This document shows, piece by piece, positions 33,301 through 43,639 of a stretch of DNA of 64,000 nt. Origin of the DNA: Steinernema hermaphroditum (Eukaryota; Nematoda; Chromadorea; Rhabditida; Steinernematidae); NCBI GenBank assembly GCA_030435675.1, contig CM059625.1, positions 2,666,001 through 2,730,000 of the forward strand, written 5' to 3'. The notes below the pieces were generated by a model that ran no database searches, had not been told where the DNA came from, and worked only from the letters and a program-made list of their open reading frames with translations. Every line of letters starts with the position of its first letter. The first letter of the stretch is position 1. The translations under genes and the position numbers were made by a program.

Positions 33301-33554
33301 TACAGCCGTGATGAGCGCCACTGGAAGGTGGCCGACTATAAGGCAACCACACGCAATATGGTTGATTCATGCACCCTGAGTATTGCGACCACATGCGCGA
33401 CATCGTCATCTCCGAGACCGTTCAGGACATCGAAAAGAGCAAGGGTGGCTTCGTCGACATGAACAAGTACATCGGAGAAATGTACCGCCCCAAAGACTAC
33501 CCCGAACTTAACGGCAAAGAGCCCGACTGGGTGGCCTCAGAGTGCAAGCTGTAA
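33301..33554 (+). pseudogene. calumenin/reticulocalbin-like EF-hand fragment
   Basis: Two frames on the plus strand together resemble the middle of calumenin, a Ca-binding ER protein with EF-hands. 33301-33342 reads YSRDERHWKVADYK. After a frameshift, 33366-33554 reads FMHPEYCDHMRDIV, then SETVQDIEKSKGGFVD, KYIGEMY and EPDWV before a stop. The first calcium loop is deleted and the second has lost acidic ligands (Ser and Asn at ligand positions). There is no start, no other exon and no intron inside. It is a decayed exon-sized copy of a gene elsewhere. Confidence 0.75.
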
Positions 33555-33559
33555 AAATA

Positions 33560-34970
33560 GAGAAGTAGGCAATACTAATTTTATTACCTAAAAACATAGT
33601 AAACACTACTGCGAAATAAAAATTTCCTTTGATAGTCAAAAATACTTGAATTGCGAACATTTCCATTTAAAAGCGCATTTCACAGACCTTTTAAAAAGTG
33701 AAACGGTCTGCGGGGATAGGCCTGTCTGCGACGCCGTCCATCGACGAAACTGTCGCAAGCGTAAAGGCGCCACCGTCCAGCGACGATCGGCGGCGTCGTT
33801 GTCCTTTCGGTTTGTTCGGCTTTTTCCCTTCATGTTGTAGCATGTTCAAAAGACACGACGATAGTATCAGCGATTTTAGCGCTCCGTCGTTACTCTAGCA
33901 CAGGGCCACGCTCACAATTTCCCATTTTAGGCGCATCAAAGAAATGAGTGGGAAAAACAGCTATACGTATCCTCAGCCCTTTGTTAACGCCGCATTGGCA
34001 GCCCACCCTCACTTGTCTACGCAGAGAGTTTTTGTGTTTACTTGCCTACCGTCTTACCTATAAAAGTTGTTTTTTCAATATATTGACAAAAAAAAGATGT
34101 AGGCAATTAGCATGCGCAAACACTGCTCACCAACTTTTTTTTCCAATCCATATTACAGTGTCTGTGAGACGCTACACATGGCTTTGTGTATATCGCGCTC
34201 GGCGCAAAGTGCAGAAGAGTACATCTGCCTAAAACAAAGTGCAAGTAGTATGCTCACCCTCCTGAACCGCACAGCTGCAAAAACGGAGCAGGCGACTGTT
34301 GTTTATTACCTTAGAAAGCGACGTCCTGCCGCCGTCCAAATCATACGAATCTAGGTCCCAGAAGATGCTCATAGAGCTGATCGATGACCGAAAATAAAAC
34401 CGTATAGTACTGCAAAAGAAATTTGTTTTTCAGTCCGATTTACAAAGACGCGCAATGCCAAAAACGTTAAAATAGAGCGATGTGTTGTGTGAACGAAAAC
34501 AACCTTCCTCACCGCAGCAACCATGAGCAAAAAGCTATGATCATATACCCAATGCGTTGTCAACAATCTTTTTATGGATCAAAACAGATGGCCTACGATA
34601 GTCATTGTACAAAAACGCCACATTGACTGATCTTTGATATGGGATGGGTGCATAAAAGTGATCTGAAGTAGCGTCTTGCTTGTGTGTGGCTAAATTATTT
34701 TCATTTCTGAAAATACCTACGCAAAAAGAAAGCAATTATCGAAGCACTGATAAAGCAGATTGGACAAGATACTGCAATTTCACAAGCAGCCATTAGTCGT
34801 CTTCATCTCTAGCTCTGTTTCGGATCCACGTGGAACATATGGAAATCTATAGTCACAGCAAGTACTGTAACCTATCCACTCTATGCGGTGGTGAAGGACG
34901 TGTCCAGTTATTTTGAATCATTAAAATGACTCAAATTTATTTTTCAAAACCACTAGAACAGTGACAGAAT
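33560..34970. other. intergenic with doubtful frames
   Basis: A minus frame at 34369-34566 has a hydrophobic middle but no clean start or junctions. Nothing else recognised. Confidence 0.35.
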
Positions 34971-34975
34971 GCACT

Positions 34976-35339
34976 TCACATATAAATATAAGGGACTGAG
35001 GAGGGTATGACGCGATCCTCGTCGTCTGAAGAGGTGCTGTCGTCATCGTCGTCGTCCATGTCCTCCACTTCGGATACATATTCCGCTTCCTCCTGCAGAA
35101 CGATAGCGTCCATCTCCTCGATGACTCTTCCCATGATGTAGCGGAACATCCTAAAAGATTTTAGTCAATTAAAGATTAACCGTAACAATTTACCTGGCAT
35201 CGGTGTTGTAATATAACGCTGAAACTGCAGTAACGAAATAGTGGACGATGTTCTGGGCTTCTTCAAATTGGCCGTCTTCCTCGAGCTCCCTGATTTGTAC
35301 AATAGCAGAGACTAGACTACGCACCAAACGTTCGGTCAT
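34976..35339 (-). CDS. small acidic protein, 106 aa
   Basis: Exons 35194-35339 and 34976-35150, 43-bp intron, phase 2 (AG|G, giving Arg49). The N-terminal half is predicted helical (RLVRSLVSAIVQIRELEEDG, then AQNIVHYFVTAVSALYY). Exon 2 continues MFRYIMGRVIEEMDAIV and then becomes strongly acidic (EDMDDDDDDSTSSDDEDR), ending VPYIYM. No helix long enough for a membrane. No family recognised; the Asp run may bind cations or basic partners. Confidence 0.7.
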
Positions 35340-35344
35340 TGTTT

Positions 35345-36530
35345 TGAATGAAGAGAAGATGGGTACGCCGGAAACAAGTAACGCGAGTGCAACTGAAACT
35401 GAAACAAGGCTGTCGCCTAGGTTACTGATGAGTCAGCAACGCAGCGGCATTGACTGTTGGGCGGAAACGAGAAGCGTGATAGGTTGGGAGCCCGTTAATT
35501 AATCTTCCCCCCGGCGATTAAATCTTAATAGGCTGTACATCCCAATCCTCCAGTCAGTAATGAAAACATGCAGCAGGTGTAAACACGCACAGAGAACAGC
35601 GAGCAATCACTAACAGTAAGTTCCGCGGGAAAGTGCATACGCACGCGCAAAGGGAAAAGTTGATCAAATCGACGGAAAAATTAAAATTCACTAACAGAGA
35701 TGCCGACTCGATGAAAGTTCGACTGGATCGGCTCAGCGTGCAGACGACGAACGAAAATCAGATGCCCTCTGCCCCGTTGCACCATGTCTTTTGTCTTTCG
35801 TCGTGTGCCCTCAGTTCGCACCAGTCCTGTCGAACAGTCTTTATTGTCTCCATTATACTATGTTATCGGGACCCGGCCCGGTTCGGCTCGGAACCAAGTG
35901 AGCCGAGCCGGGGCCGACTCAGATTTTGAACTACTGAGCTGAGCCGTTTCCGGCTCAGCTAGAGCTGTCTCCGGCTCAGCTAGACTCGGGTGGCTCCGGC
36001 TCAGTTGCCTCTGTTTACAAAGTGGAGGCGGTTCTCGACATCACACACATCGTCATTCTTTAAAACTGTTCAAGAAGCGCGAAGCTCGGATATGCAAAAA
36101 TAGGCAAAAAGTTTATCTGCTCTTGCAAATCATTTCGAAAAATATACGGAAAAAGAAAACATTAGATGGTGAAGTAAATGATGGGGACAAAAATTTGTAA
36201 GCGAAATAAACCCCTCTGCCCTAACAAGGCATAATGATGGGAACACTCTTTGCTAGCAAACGTTCTAGGCACGTTTGATTGACCGTACTTTGTCACTCAT
36301 CCAAAATAGTCCTAGCACTCTAAAAAACGTCCGTGTCGACTAATACGCATAAAAATTCATAATAACATGGCCAACAATGAGCGCTTAGGTCCTGCAATGT
36401 GCTCGGCGAAGAAAATTCAAAATAAAGGCCATAGGGACGCCTGATGTTGAGTTACAAAGCGCTTTATTCGTTATGGGCATCAATTTATAAGTCCATATCA
36501 CGTTTACAAACAAATGACAACATCGTGCTC
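35345..36530. other. intergenic with GC-rich repeats
   Basis: Around 35869-36012 the motif CCGGCTCAGC or its reverse GAGCCGAGCCGG recurs at least six times in both orientations, forming palindromes. It looks like a degraded palindromic mobile element. No gene supported. Confidence 0.4.
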
Positions 36531-36532
36531 AT

Positions 36533-36819
36533 TTACAATTCGTGGGCTTCTTCGGCGTCATTGGCAGGGTTCTTGCTAAACAAAACAATTTAAATGTTAT
36601 ACCGTACGATTCAGTGTACCGATAGACATAGACAAGAGTGCAGAACGCGATGGCAAAGATAAGCAGGAAGAAAGGGGGAATAAGCCTGTTGAATATATCA
36701 CAGTCATCGGCTGTCTATAGAGGCAAACTTAATAACATGAAGCACGTTCTGTATACCTTAAAAATCGAAGTACTCTTGCAGTCAATAACATTGAGTTCCG
36801 TATCCCAATAGAGCGTCAT
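36533..36819 (-). CDS. small single-pass membrane protein, 66 aa
   Basis: Exons 36757-36819, 36620-36714 and 36533-36575; intron phases 0 and 2. The N-terminus is acidic (MTLYWDTELNVIDC, then TADDCDIF) with two Cys. The helix is LIPPFFLLIFAIAFCTLVYV, with Tyr and the split Arg codon following. The tail is only 13 residues (KNPANDAEEAHEL). Strong splice sites. No family recognised. A C-terminal HEL recalls, but does not match, ER-retrieval signals, and the tail is expected to be cytosolic. Confidence 0.75.
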
Positions 36820-36824
36820 TGTTG

Positions 36825-38130
36825 CGATCGAAAATTCTGAAAAAAATGCGACAAGCGACAGTTTTTACGACTCAAAAGGTATCACGATTCGAAAAAATAT
36901 GACTGCAATAGCCTTCAGATTCATAGCAAGTAGATGGGGCACTATGATGTTACAACTCTCGAAGCACTCTTTGCTTAGACTGGTGGATACCGCAATAGAT
37001 ACGAGTTTCGCGCAGTTATCAGCACATCGTTTTCGTCGGTGTCCTGCGAGAATAAGGGGTCCTGGCGCATGTGTTTCGGCAAGTGTCGAGAAAATCTGAT
37101 ATTCATTTTAGATGACAGACACTGAGTAGCTGCTCATATTAACCCTACAGTGTGAGCCAAAAATATAAGTTGTTCCAACGGACCAAAACTTAACCCGTTG
37201 ATATTTCGAAAAGTTGATTTTTTGGAGGACGTTTTTTTGAAAATCATTTTTTTCTAAATTTTTTCTCGAAAGTCTGTTCAATAGAGTTTCTGCAGCTTTT
37301 CGCGCTCTACAATATCCACTAAAAACTTACCCCGCAAGATTTTTTCCTACAAAAAAAAATGAATTTTCTTATTGATTTTGTCTAAAACGGGCCATATCTG
37401 GGCCATAAATTGCAAAACACCAACATATGTAAGGGGGAAGGAACGTTCTCACAACATGATTCCGGCCGGCCACTACCAAAAGCTGCCGCTGGTCAAAGGC
37501 AAATACGTGAGAAAGACGACTGGCAGCGATCGTAAACAGCCGAACGGTTAAGGGAACGTTTTCAAACAGATGGTACAAGGAGGTTCGATCGGGCGGAGGG
37601 TTCCTCCTTTCACTATCACGAGGGGCTGCGGCAAATAAGGCAAAAACGTAAACAAAGCAGCCCAAAGTTTTATTGTTTACAACGCGCTGCTGAAACTCAT
37701 ACCCTCAAATATGGGCCTTCGATTTCGATCCTGTATCATAAGGGGGGTATATTATGGCCCAAAAAGGTGACTCTAACAGGTTCTGTGAAAGGACTTGGTT
37801 ATTATATTTCGGCTTTGTTTCATCCCATTTTGTACGCCAATTGTTGCCCACATTTAAATTCCGAGGACTTAGCGACATTGAACATAATTGGACACGACTT
37901 TTTGAGACATCTCATAGTCGAATCTTCAAAATTGTCGTTCACTCCTTTCGTCTGACCCCCTCAGTTAATTATTTCTAATTGGCCTTTGCCCTTTCTCCAC
38001 GGCTTTCCGTTCCGCAACAGTCGTGCAGAACAGAATATATTCTAGTAAAGGGTGTGGCCAACAAATAAGAAACAACGCGAAAAAGCAGAGCATACGGTTT
38101 TGCCTCGAGCATTCTACCTCGGTCCCACGG
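36825..38130. other. intergenic with doubtful frames
   Basis: A 98-codon minus frame (37369-37665) starts with TTG, lacks exon signals and may derive from a mobile element. T-rich low-complexity sequence lies at 37208-37270. No gene supported. Confidence 0.35.
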
Positions 38131-38136
38131 TCGACG

Positions 38137-38408
38137 ATGTACATCTCGAGAATCCATTACCTCTTTCAAGGCACATTCGATTTTGCAGCGGTTGTGCTTG
38201 CGGTCATTTCGGCTTGCTTGTTCGTCGGCGTTGTGTGTCTGTTCATCTTCGTTATGTTTCTGTGAGGGGTAACACATTCCATGACTACAGTAATCGAAGA
38301 TCTTGCAGTCCAACGCAGAAACGTCCTCCAACGATTGTTCTTCAGCCTACGATTGAAGAAGACTCCAACGCCGTAGTCATCTGGCATCCGGATCAATGCG
38401 TTGTTTAG
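38137..38408 (+). CDS. small single-pass membrane protein, 74 aa
   Basis: A plus-strand member: exons 38137-38261 and 38309-38408, 47-bp intron in phase 2 (CT|GTGAGG..TTGCAG). The N-terminus is MYISRIHYLFQG. The helix is AAVVLAVISACLFVGVVCLF, extended by IFVMF, with Leu at the split codon. The tail is Lys/Arg/Pro-rich (PTQKRPPTIVLQPTIEEDS) and ends WHPDQCVV. The same architecture on the opposite strand shows the family is not simply one transcription unit. Confidence 0.75.
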
Positions 38409-38411
38409 TTT

Positions 38412-39815
38412 GTGGAAGGTGATGTCATATGCGAAATCATGCAAATGTACTGTGGCAAAGTCATCTGTTAAGATTAAGGGATAAATTCTATATTGGTGTT
38501 CCGTTCCATGAACGCATTTGAATACATTTTACAGCTGTGCGCCAATCCAGTTGGTTGCTAAACTTTATCAAATTTCCTATCGTCAATTTGGCGCTAATAA
38601 ACGGCAGAAATAAATTTCCGGGAACACGTTGTTGCAGCTTTTTTAACCTCCGCTCTAGCACGCAAAACCGAACGATTCGACGTTTGATCAGCGCCCATAC
38701 AGAGAACCCAAATGAATGGATAGTTGTGGGTCTGAGCGAGGGTAACAAGGAAACCGAGATGGTTATCGAAAGGCATACAGGACAGGGATTGAAGGATTGC
38801 TGTTTAAAAACACATGTTGTACTACTGTCTTTTTCAAAAGATAATACCTCTCAAAACGTTGAAAACGAAAACCGCATTAATCGCGTCTTTTTGAGACAAT
38901 TTCCCGCTACTAAAATTTCATCTACTGCTCGTGACTGAATTTCGATTGAAGCTGTAAAATTTCTGATTTCTCAGACCTCTAACTGACATTTCCTGTCTGC
39001 TCTAGCAGAGCATGTGAGGAACGCTTCGAAGAACAGTTGAAGGTTCGTATCTTCGACACTTCGTAATCGGCATGGGACACGCGCAAAGTCCGCCCTCCTA
39101 GTTCTCTGCCCTCTCCTCTTTCGTGTTTGCGGCGCCCTCGCGTTGCATCGCCACGGCGCGACTTTGTAGCAAAAGTATACCCGATACACTCACATCACGA
39201 CGACGTACTTTTGAAAGAGGTACACCAAAAGGGGCATTTTTTAAAGCGACGGAGCAGGAAGTTGCTTCCTCGTTCCGATGTTGCATCGTCGATGGTAGTA
39301 GAATCCTCAGATGGGTGGTGGCTTCCGGGTGTCCCAAGTCACACTGTAAGCCGAAAGACTCACAATTCCGGCAGGGTTTGCAATTAGACCAACCGCACAC
39401 TCAGAGAGCGAGTGCATCGAGTCCACCTAGGTCCACAGTTCCTAAATCACGCGGAGAAAAAACCAATAGCAAATCCACTTAAAAGGAATTAACTTTCAAA
39501 AGTGTTGGAAATAAATTAGAGCATCAGATGAACGGAGGTATGAAAGAAAACGAGCCACGCCAATTGCTTTGTATTCATTGCTGTATCAAGCACGACCTAA
39601 TCGGTGTCGCGTGGCTCACGCAACATTTCCTGCCAGGTTGGGTTGTGCCAATCACTAGAAGTGCGCTTTCGTGTGTCACCACAGAACACCTTTGCTGAAA
39701 CAAGAGGCCGCAAAAAATGCTGAATGTCGAGGAAAACAACACAATCTTGATGCCGATTCCCATGTTTTGTATCAATAATTTTGTTAGAATCGATTCTAAT
39801 TTTCTATACGATAAA
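38412..39815. other. intergenic with a dispersed repeat
   Basis: A plus frame at 38537-38938 lacks an ATG start. 39330-39410 is the second copy of the repeat seen at 6985-7062. No gene supported. Confidence 0.4.
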
Positions 39816-40012
39816 CTCGACTAACAAGGGAACCTTCCGAAGTGTCCTGCTCGGATCGAGCTGGAAATTGACACACAGGTAGGCCTTCATTAGTGTATGT
39901 CATCCCCAAAAGGGCACCTGCTTATACGCATACCAGGTCATGTAAACACCCTTCGCAAGTTACGGTCAAACAACTATAGCCAACTTGGGCAACAATTGAG
40001 AGATGGTGTGTA

Positions 40013-40066
40013 TGGCCGAACCGGGTAGTATCTCGGCTGACGTTTTTGGGGTGCGGGTTCGACTCC
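40013..40066 (+). other. tRNA-like Pol III promoter boxes inside the transposon arm
   Basis: TGGCCGAACCGG (40013) matches the tRNA A box and GGTTCGACTCC (40056) the B box; their 43-bp spacing is that of an intronless tRNA gene, and GCCG/CGGC could form a D stem. The acceptor stem does not pair, so it is not an intact tRNA. The other arm carries the same boxes reversed at 40518-40571. Confidence 0.5.
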
Positions 40067-40182
40067 CCCCCCAGCCCATATTTTTCTTCTCGCTTCTTGA
40101 ACATATTTAAGTTTGTTTTTGTCTTACTAAAAGGTAGTAATGAAATTTTTTTAAACAAATTTTTTTATAACAACGGTGTTCC

Positions 40183-40422
40183 TTAACAATTATGTTCAAC
40201 ATCAACAAGATGCTGAACACACAAGAATCCTTCACAACGAGCACAGCGAAGAACGGGCATTTTGGAACACATGCATTGATGCCCTTCGTCGAAATTGAAG
40301 CAAAAATGTTCCGGCGTTTCGAAAGAAGGAGGGTGTTCGTCAATAAATCCAGCGTGATGCCATGCATACCGTATCATATTTTGGAATCGGTTAGCACTTA
40401 TCTGCATTGCCGTAATGTTCAA
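40183..40422 (-). pseudogene. C-terminal fragment of Tc5-type transposase
   Basis: A 79-codon frame in the element's centre. It contains FIDEHPPSFETPEHFCF and then CMC, CARC, LCVQH and HNC, a Cys/His pattern like the Tc5 transposase C-terminal zinc-binding domain (Pfam Transp_Tc5_C, from memory). The catalytic DDE core is absent, so the protein cannot mobilise the element. Confidence 0.6.
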
Positions 40423-40937
40423 ATTTGTTTTAAAAAAATTTCATTACTACCTTTTAGTAAGACAAAAACAAACTTAAATATGTTCAAGAAGCGAGAAGAA
40501 AAATATGGGCTGGGAGGGGAGTCGAACCCGCACCCCGAAAACGGCAGCTGAGATACTACCCGGTTCGGCCATACACACTATCTGTCAATTGTTGCCGAAG
40601 TTGGCTATAGTTGTTTGACCGTAACTTGCGAAGGGTGTTTACATGACCTGGTATGCGTATAAGCAGGTGCGCTTTTGGGGATGACATACACTAATGAAGG
40701 CCTACCTGTGTGTCAATTTCCAACTCGATCCGAGCAGGACACTTCGGAAGGTTCCCTTGTAAGTCGACACCCAATTTTTTTCGGCTTACACCTAACTATG
40801 CCGTGGGAAACAAAATACCACTCACTGAGTACATAGAACATAAGTACATAGTACACTTGTTTACTAGGAACAGAACGCAAAACAAGTACAAATTAAAGCT
40901 GTGGACAGCATTCACGGAAGATGAGTAAGCGGCTTTC

Positions 40938-41229
40938 TTAGAAGTCGATCATTTCATACAGGGCTCTGTAGCTTTCGGGATCCTCCTGCACAACGACTGT
41001 GGGTCGCGCCAGGGAGCCGTTCTCCATGACAATGGGTTGAGCGTTCTCACGCGGGAACACCCTCGGTCCAGATGTCCTGAGAGGAAGCAACATGAAAATG
41101 GGCCTTGTAAAAAAAAAAAAAAACCTACCTGTCGGAGCGCCAGGCCATAATGAAGATGATCACACATAACAAAAAGAGGGCAGCGATGGGAGTCCAGAGT
41201 AGGAGGTAGTCGATCAGTTCGTCCGACAT
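40938..41229 (-). CDS. small single-pass membrane protein, 79 aa
   Basis: Exons 41129-41229 and 40938-41076, 52-bp intron containing a 14-T run, phase 2. The N-terminus is acidic (MSDELIDY); the helix is LLLWTPIAALFLLCVIIFIM; AWRSD follows and the split codon gives Arg. The tail contains PRENAQPIV, PTVVVQEDPESYRALYEMI and ends DF. YEMI fits the tyrosine-based YxxPhi sorting motif. No family recognised. Splice signals are strong (AG|GTAGG and CCTCTCAG|G). Confidence 0.8.
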
Positions 41230-41361
41230 GGCTAAATTAATAAACACGCAATTAGAGCACTTGCTGACAAATTTCGCGCGCACGCAAGAAAACGGGAACA
41301 ACACCTTTTTGTCGGCAAAGGCGTGCACCCCTTTCACAGTTTCGCTAATTAGATTCGAAAG

Positions 41362-41634
41362 TCAGGTTTGGGAGGTTCTAGCGCGTTCTTTGGATCCATC
41401 CTGAGGTGCGTTGGGCGGGGAAGGTGTGAGCACGGGTGTTCCCTTGAGAGGAAAGCGCGTGAGGAGCATCTTCAAATGCAGCTGTCCACATCGAGTGGTT
41501 ACTTGGCGGGAGGAAAGTTTAGCCAGAGCTTCTACAGGCGTACACACTGGAAGAGGGAAAGAACAACTCGAAGAGATAAAAGGAGGATAAGAGAAGGAGC
41601 GCGGTCAACGGTCAAATCAGTGTGTACGAAACAT
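41362..41634 (-). CDS. small protein with 7-nt first exon, 63 aa
   Basis: Model: exon 1 41628-41634 (ATGTTTC, phase 1), exon 2 41362-41546 after CTCTTCCAG. The product begins MFLCTPVEALAKLSSRQVTT, continues LLTRFPLKGTPVLTPSPP and ends GSKERARTSQT. There is no membrane helix. The tiny phase-1 first exon mirrors the genes at 23.2, 30.4 and 31.4 kb. The donor is GTACAC, as used at 36620. If translation instead starts at the internal ATG the product is 35 aa. Confidence 0.45.
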
Positions 41635-41639
41635 AGGTG

Positions 41640-42020
41640 TCTCAAGGGTAATAATTTATAAGCGATCTACGTAGTATCATACATGACGGAATATGTAAAC
41701 AAGTTCGCCTATCGTCCTCAACGTCACGAACTCTTCCTACTCTTCTGATGAGCACCGCCAATACACTTTGTTGTGCGGAATGGCACCTCTGCTCTGGATC
41801 AAGATCTCTTCGTTGCCTTTGTGTCAAGATGTGGCCGTAGACGTTGCCTTTGGCCGTTCGCGCGATCAGATTATCTGATGCGATCAGCTATAAACACAAA
41901 TGGAACTATAGGCCCTCAGAGCAACAAACAATCAAGATTTTTATCATTGGTGAATTGGACATCTGTCAGCAATTAACGTACTAAACACAATGCAAACAAA
42001 CGTTCAACAAAAACTCGTTG
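41640..42020. other. intergenic, nothing recognised
   Basis: No supported gene or repeat. Confidence 0.4.
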
Positions 42021-42023
42021 CTA

Positions 42024-42380
42024 TTAGAAGTAGCCATGTTCAGGATCACGCTCTGCAGTGGCATTGCCATCCTCGGAAATCTCAGGGTTGTGCTCCACTT
42101 TTGTTTTCCTAAATGAGTGGAATAAACACAGAAGTTCTTCAAATATTTCCTACTTGGATGTTGTAGTAATACATGTGTAGCATGCGAACAAAATCAGAAC
42201 GACCAGTAATGTGACAAAAACTGCAGAAATAACTATTGCGATGATCGAACTGAACGAAAACTCGCGGGTTTCAGAGTCGAAAGTGGCGGTGAGGTTGTGG
42301 TTTTCCGGAGGTGTCAGAGTGCCGTTGATCCAAAAGGACCCTATGATGTCCAGTAGCCATGTGGGGTTTAGTTTTGACAT
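42024..42380 (-). CDS. single-pass membrane protein with N-glycosylation sites, 103 aa
   Basis: Exons 42154-42380 and 42024-42108, 45-bp intron, phase 2 (AA|G, Lys76). The ATG lies one base behind CTCTTTCAG. The N-terminal 44 residues contain NGT and NLT sequons (NGTLTPPENHNLTATF), consistent with an extracellular side. The helix is IIAIVISAVFVTLLVVLILF followed by ACYTC, then TTTSK. The tail is acidic (HNPEISEDGNATAERDPEHG) and ends YF. A type III topology, N-terminus outside, fits. No family recognised. Confidence 0.8.
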
Positions 42381-42389
42381 TCTGAAAGA

Positions 42390-43300
42390 GGTATTTGGAG
42401 AAGAATACTAATTAGAGTTGCTGAGGGAAAAATTTGAAAAATCTCGTTTATGTACCATCGACCTCTCTGCCAATAGACCTCTTTCTACAGCGGTCGCACA
42501 CCTATGACTGAAAGAGGTACGTGAAGAAGGTGAGCTCGGTGAGTCGAAGATAATCGCTTCAATTCAATGCGTACGCAGATGTCATAGATACACTCATTGT
42601 TGCGAATCAAAAGAGCATTCCTGGCAAAGGCTTTGACGTACTTTTCGACCTGGCTGCCCACGTAGAACTGTCACGTTGTGCCAAATTAAAACAATAAAAT
42701 TTATAATCCACAGGAACTCCTTTAATCATCCGATCGCGAGTTTCATCTTGCCATTGTTGCCAATTTGTGCCGACGTCAATGTCAGGAAAGGCTGTATCCG
42801 GGCGAGTGGTATCCCAAAGTCGAGCGGGGGCGCCAACTTCTATGTGATAGTGACACTTTGGTTTGCTACGACGGCACGATTGATCGGGCGGTGGTGATGG
42901 TCTTCTTGGCGGGATTATGGAACTACGGCTGCCTGGAGCCGGGCGGTTATGGTGTGCCGAAAGGAGCGCCTGTAGTTGTGGAGGTTTCTAGATTGTGGTA
43001 CCGGTTCCAATACCGGTGGCGAGACGGCTCTTTCAAAATAGCGCTCTTATAATTTGGCGCTGTTTTTTGGCGTTCTTTTTGTTTTGGCGGTCTTTTTTTA
43101 GCGCTCGTGAGAAGAAATCGGCAGTTAATGCGTGCAACATGCGACCAGTCAACTCGCTTTGCGATTTTCACAAGCAGTCTGGTTCCTACTGATCCTCTAG
43201 CGAGCTGGAGATAGTGTTTTGAGTTGGTGATCGAATATTTTTCCGTTTGGTATACAACATGGCTTCCTTTTATTTTGTAGCCCAAACACAATTAGCTCAG
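42390..43300. other. intergenic with a doubtful frame
   Basis: Overlapping plus frames at 42676-43052 and a minus frame at 42947-43291 lack exon signals. GCCTGTAGTTGTGGAGG at 42968 recurs at 15497 inside the inverted-repeat element, so part of this is probably element-derived. Confidence 0.4.
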
Positions 43301-43302
43301 TC

Positions 43303-43348
43303 CTGGTTCACTACAAGTCCTGGTTGGTCCTGGTTCACTACAAGTGAT
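43303..43348. repeat. tandem duplication over a stop codon
   Basis: CCTGGTTCACTACAAGT occurs at 43303-43319 and again at 43330-43346, separated by 10 bp. The second copy contains the stop codon of the minus-strand gene at 43338-43593, so the duplication copied the 3' end of that reading frame. Confidence 0.75.
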
Positions 43349-43593
43349 TTTCGTTTTGGTTATTGGCCGGGATAGTGATGTTGAAGACCTGTTCGATGAT
43401 GGATTTCTGATTCTCGTTGGCTGGTCTAAAACGATTAAAACAAGCAATGGAAAACACCTGAGGGGTTTTACTTGGGGGCCGGATACCAATAACGTTCCAG
43501 CACCATGTAGACAACAGCCGCAATGATGCCAAGTGTCGCCAACAGAACGATGTACCGCGTATCAATGTTGTAAGTATGCGACATCCCTGACAT
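43338..43593 (-). CDS. small single-pass membrane protein, 69 aa
   Basis: Exons 43472-43593 and 43338-43425, 46-bp intron, phase 2 (AA|A, Lys41). The N-terminus is MSGMSHTYNIDTR; the helix is YIVLLATLGIIAAVVYMVLE; RYWYPAP precedes the split codon. The tail (NENQKSIIEQVFNITIPANN) ends ENHL. A 5' untranslated exon may lie near 43739, where ATG..CAT|GTGAGT and a CCATTTCAG acceptor at 43633 are found. No family recognised. Confidence 0.75.
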
Positions 43594-43639
43594 GAAGACT
43601 GTTAACTAGAAGGCGCAATCACGGGTGATCGTCTGAAAT

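Larger units (their letters stand above)
39825..40759. mobile_element. 935-bp Tc5-like non-autonomous transposon
   Basis: Both ends begin CAAGGGAACCTTCCGAAGTG and run inward as about 340-bp inverted repeats (39825-40163 and 40421-40759) that differ by few bases and indels. The element is flanked by TAA on each side (39822-39824 and 40760-40762), the TNA duplication known for Tc5-type transposons; the pre-insertion site would be CGAC-TAA-GTCG. The 257-bp centre encodes the C-terminal part of a transposase on the minus strand. Very long inverted repeats are typical of Tc5. It is an internally deleted, non-autonomous copy. Confidence 0.8.

Noticed and set aside
36899..37665. Gene in a T-rich stretch with a 98-codon minus frame
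   Set aside because: The first codon is TTG, no splice signals match, and the sequence looks element-derived.
38537..38938. 133-codon plus-strand frame
   Set aside because: Begins with GTG, lacks an ATG or acceptor, and has no domain.
40006..40078. Functional tRNA gene
   Set aside because: A and B boxes are good but the acceptor and T stems do not pair properly and the D loop is too long; treated as a tRNA-derived or tRNA-like segment of the transposon.
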